NCBI RefSeq assembly: GCF_949628215.1
Contig: NC_134311.1
Location: forward strand, 17,236,582 to 17,300,581
DNA length: 64,000 nt
Direction of reading: 5' to 3'
Origin: Phalacrocorax aristotelis
Taxonomy: Eukaryota; Chordata; Aves; Suliformes; Phalacrocoracidae
Part shown: in pieces, positions 62,250 to 64,000 of the stretch
Layout: each line of letters opens with the position of its first letter
How positions within the stretch are numbered: the stretch's first letter is position 1
Translations under genes and position numbers: made by a program
The notes under the pieces: generated by a model
Told to the model about the DNA's origin: nothing
Databases searched by the model: none
What the model saw: only the letters and a program-made list of their open reading frames with translations

Positions 62250-64000
62250 GTAAGTTCTTCCTTGCATTTCTACCTGTACAAGCCAGATTTCCTGTTTCAT
62301 ACTTAATCAGCTATATTCCTAGAGTATTTTAAGACATATTAAATGAAAGTGGCTATATATTTAAGGTAAGCTTCATGTGTGCAGAATAAAACTCTGAAGC
62401 TGATACGCTTAAGCTGTGCAAAGTCATGGTATGGTTACCTAAATAAATGGAGGTGTTTGGAAGTGTGCAGGTATGTGCAATTAAATAGCAGATTTCCCAC
62501 CGTGGCAGGCCCGCATAGCTTGGTAGTATGTAGAATCACTGTTCCTTATAAGTGATTCATTCCTAGTCTGTTCTTAACCAATTTGCTTGGCCCTCCCCAC
62601 TGTTACCAGGCCTATCACAAGAGACTGTCTTGCCAAAACAGTAATGCATTGCCAGTCCATGAAGTCTCTGTTAGTTCTTCATTTTATTACCACTGAGTGT
62701 GTCAAGAAAAGCTTTGTCTGACTGATTGTAGAGGTGAGATCCTTGTGGTTAAAGTAAAAAAGCCAGCTTCTCTAAATACAGACTGAGTTTAAGCAGCCTG
62801 AAATGACAATGAACATCCATTCCATCCTGGCCATCCCCATTTCCATCCATTCTTCTACCCCTTCTCAATATTTTATTTTTAGTTTGCTAGGAATCATCAC
62901 AAAATTAAGCACGTAACTTATAAGACAGACCCAGTGCAATCTAGTGCTGGATATTTTTGTGTGCAATGGGAATGGGTGATCCAAGCATGCCCTTCAGTTT
63001 CACTGTTTGTGTGTGGAACCTGATTAGAGCTTGCAACAAAGACCTTGCTTCCATTTTGACAGCTACGTGTATCTATGTGGTGGAAGAAACCTATAATGGA
63101 TGCCTGACTGACTTTGGTCTAAAGTAACCCTGTGGCTGGCCACGCTTAATCAATTACATACATACAAGATGTATATTTTTGGTCAAGTACTTGGATACTT
63201 AAATAGCAATGCTAGGATGAACTCGTGTCTTGTAGCAACTTAAATACTGAACCATGCAGCAATAAAACAGCAAGATAGCAGGGATTAAACTGTCAAAAAT
63301 AAACATCCTTTTTCATCTTGAGTTTTCAAATCTGTTGGGCTTGAGAAAAGTTTAAAAGAAATTTAATTACTGGCAGTAATGTTTGCTGATAAAACTCATG
63401 CTCTGCAGTGTACAATATAGAAATATTATTTTTTCTTTCATGAGCTGAAGCTTACAAAACCTTTATTTGAAAAGCAAAGCGTTATGGTTAAAATGTCTAA
63501 ATATTGTCACTTGCTATTTTGCTGTGAGAGAAACCAGAGTTTCATCCACAGAGAGACTGACATGAGTAGATGAAATTCATTTCTGAGCATGGAGCCAGCT
63601 GCAGGCTGGTATACGACTTAAGTGCCACTTAAACCCTCAGAGTAGACCTTATGCTTATCTTCTGCACAGAGGTATTTTTACCCATACAAGCTCTGCCTAT
63701 ATTCCTTAAGTCTTTAATATCCTGGTCTTCTTCCTTCTGTGGACTTTTATGACTACAATTTTTTAGAAAATTTAAAAAAGTGATCTGCTTTTTGTGTGAG
63801 AATGTTGGGGCAAAATGAAGGTATATAAATTGCCCCTTGTACTGAAAAGAGACATAGAAGATGTATTATATGCCTGGAAAGTTGTGATAGACAGCCCCAT
63901 GGGTATAACTATTCCTAGAAATCAGGTCCTCAGACACTCCAGAAAAGAATAGCCTAGGAAGGACCTCAACTTAAGCAAATTAAATAAAATGTAATATTTT
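62250..64000 (+). other. PRDM6: PRDM6 intron 5, partial
   Basis: This is AT-rich intronic DNA from the donor GTAAGT to the window end. No further PRDM6 exon is visible, since no C2H2 pattern appears in any frame. No repeat family was recognised. Confidence 0.85.

Larger units (their letters stand above)
9215..64000 (+). other. PRDM6: PRDM6 gene, 5' part (continues beyond window)
   Basis: Four coding exons plus a non-coding first exon join in frame into a protein that I recognise as PRDM6, from its N-terminal block, the zinc-knuckle block and the PR/SET block. The introns are about 0.6, 9.1, 38.0 and 3.7 kb, and the fifth is cut by the window end. Codon phases at the junctions are 1, 0, 2 and 1, and each split codon rebuilds the expected residue (Arg175, Arg320). 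PRDM6 is a nuclear repressor described in smooth-muscle and neural progenitor cells, reported to recruit histone deacetylases and methyltransferases. The usual protein is about 590 residues with four C-terminal C2H2 fingers. Only about 361 residues are encoded here, so the finger exons lie to the right. The start coordinate is a promoter-based estimate; the rest follows from splice sites. Confidence 0.95.

Noticed and set aside
1..64000. Prokaryotic-type systems, CRISPR arrays, tRNA/rRNA genes, intact retroviruses
   Set aside because: None of the expected signatures was seen. The window is a vertebrate locus with one intron-rich gene.

Overview
This window is vertebrate nuclear DNA, most likely from a bird (at least a sauropsid). 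It is intron-rich, with very long introns, CpG islands around one developmental gene, and few interspersed repeats. The recognisable repeats are a CR1-like LINE 3' end and an ancient palindromic sauropsid repeat. No bacterial-type operon, CRISPR array, tRNA or rRNA gene was seen.

The only gene I can support is the 5' half of PRDM6, on the + strand. It is a PR/SET-domain and zinc-finger transcriptional repressor known from smooth-muscle and neural development. I place a non-coding first exon at about 9215-9719, then coding exons at 10328-10850 (ATG at 10328), 19969-20276, 58295-58422 and 62125-62249. All four junctions have GT/AG borders and keep the reading frame (phases 1, 0, 2, 1). Together they encode residues 1-361 plus the first base of codon 362. 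This covers the N-terminal region, a zinc-knuckle-like CxxC...CxxH motif and the whole PR/SET domain. The C2H2 zinc-finger exons must lie to the right of base 64000.

Layout: 1-4790 is AT-rich upstream intergenic DNA with no gene. From 4790 to 15150, CpG-rich blocks (about 4790-6010, 6964-7580, 8830-10960, 12830-13640, 14735-15150) alternate with AT-rich stretches that have many homeodomain-type cores. This pattern fits a Polycomb-type developmental regulator promoter. From 15150 to 64000 is mostly intronic, AT-rich and almost gene-empty, with one 38 kb intron (20277-58294). It holds scattered old repeats, homopolymer tracts and possible regulatory motifs.

I found no convincing novel system. 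The most useful leads are a possible premature-stop cassette exon in intron 2 (12654-12800), a near-perfect RFX-type X-box palindrome just after exon 3, a hairpin overlapping a consensus splice donor upstream of exon 1, a short upstream ORF in the 5' UTR, and a duplicated 33-bp AT-rich motif flanking exon 4.
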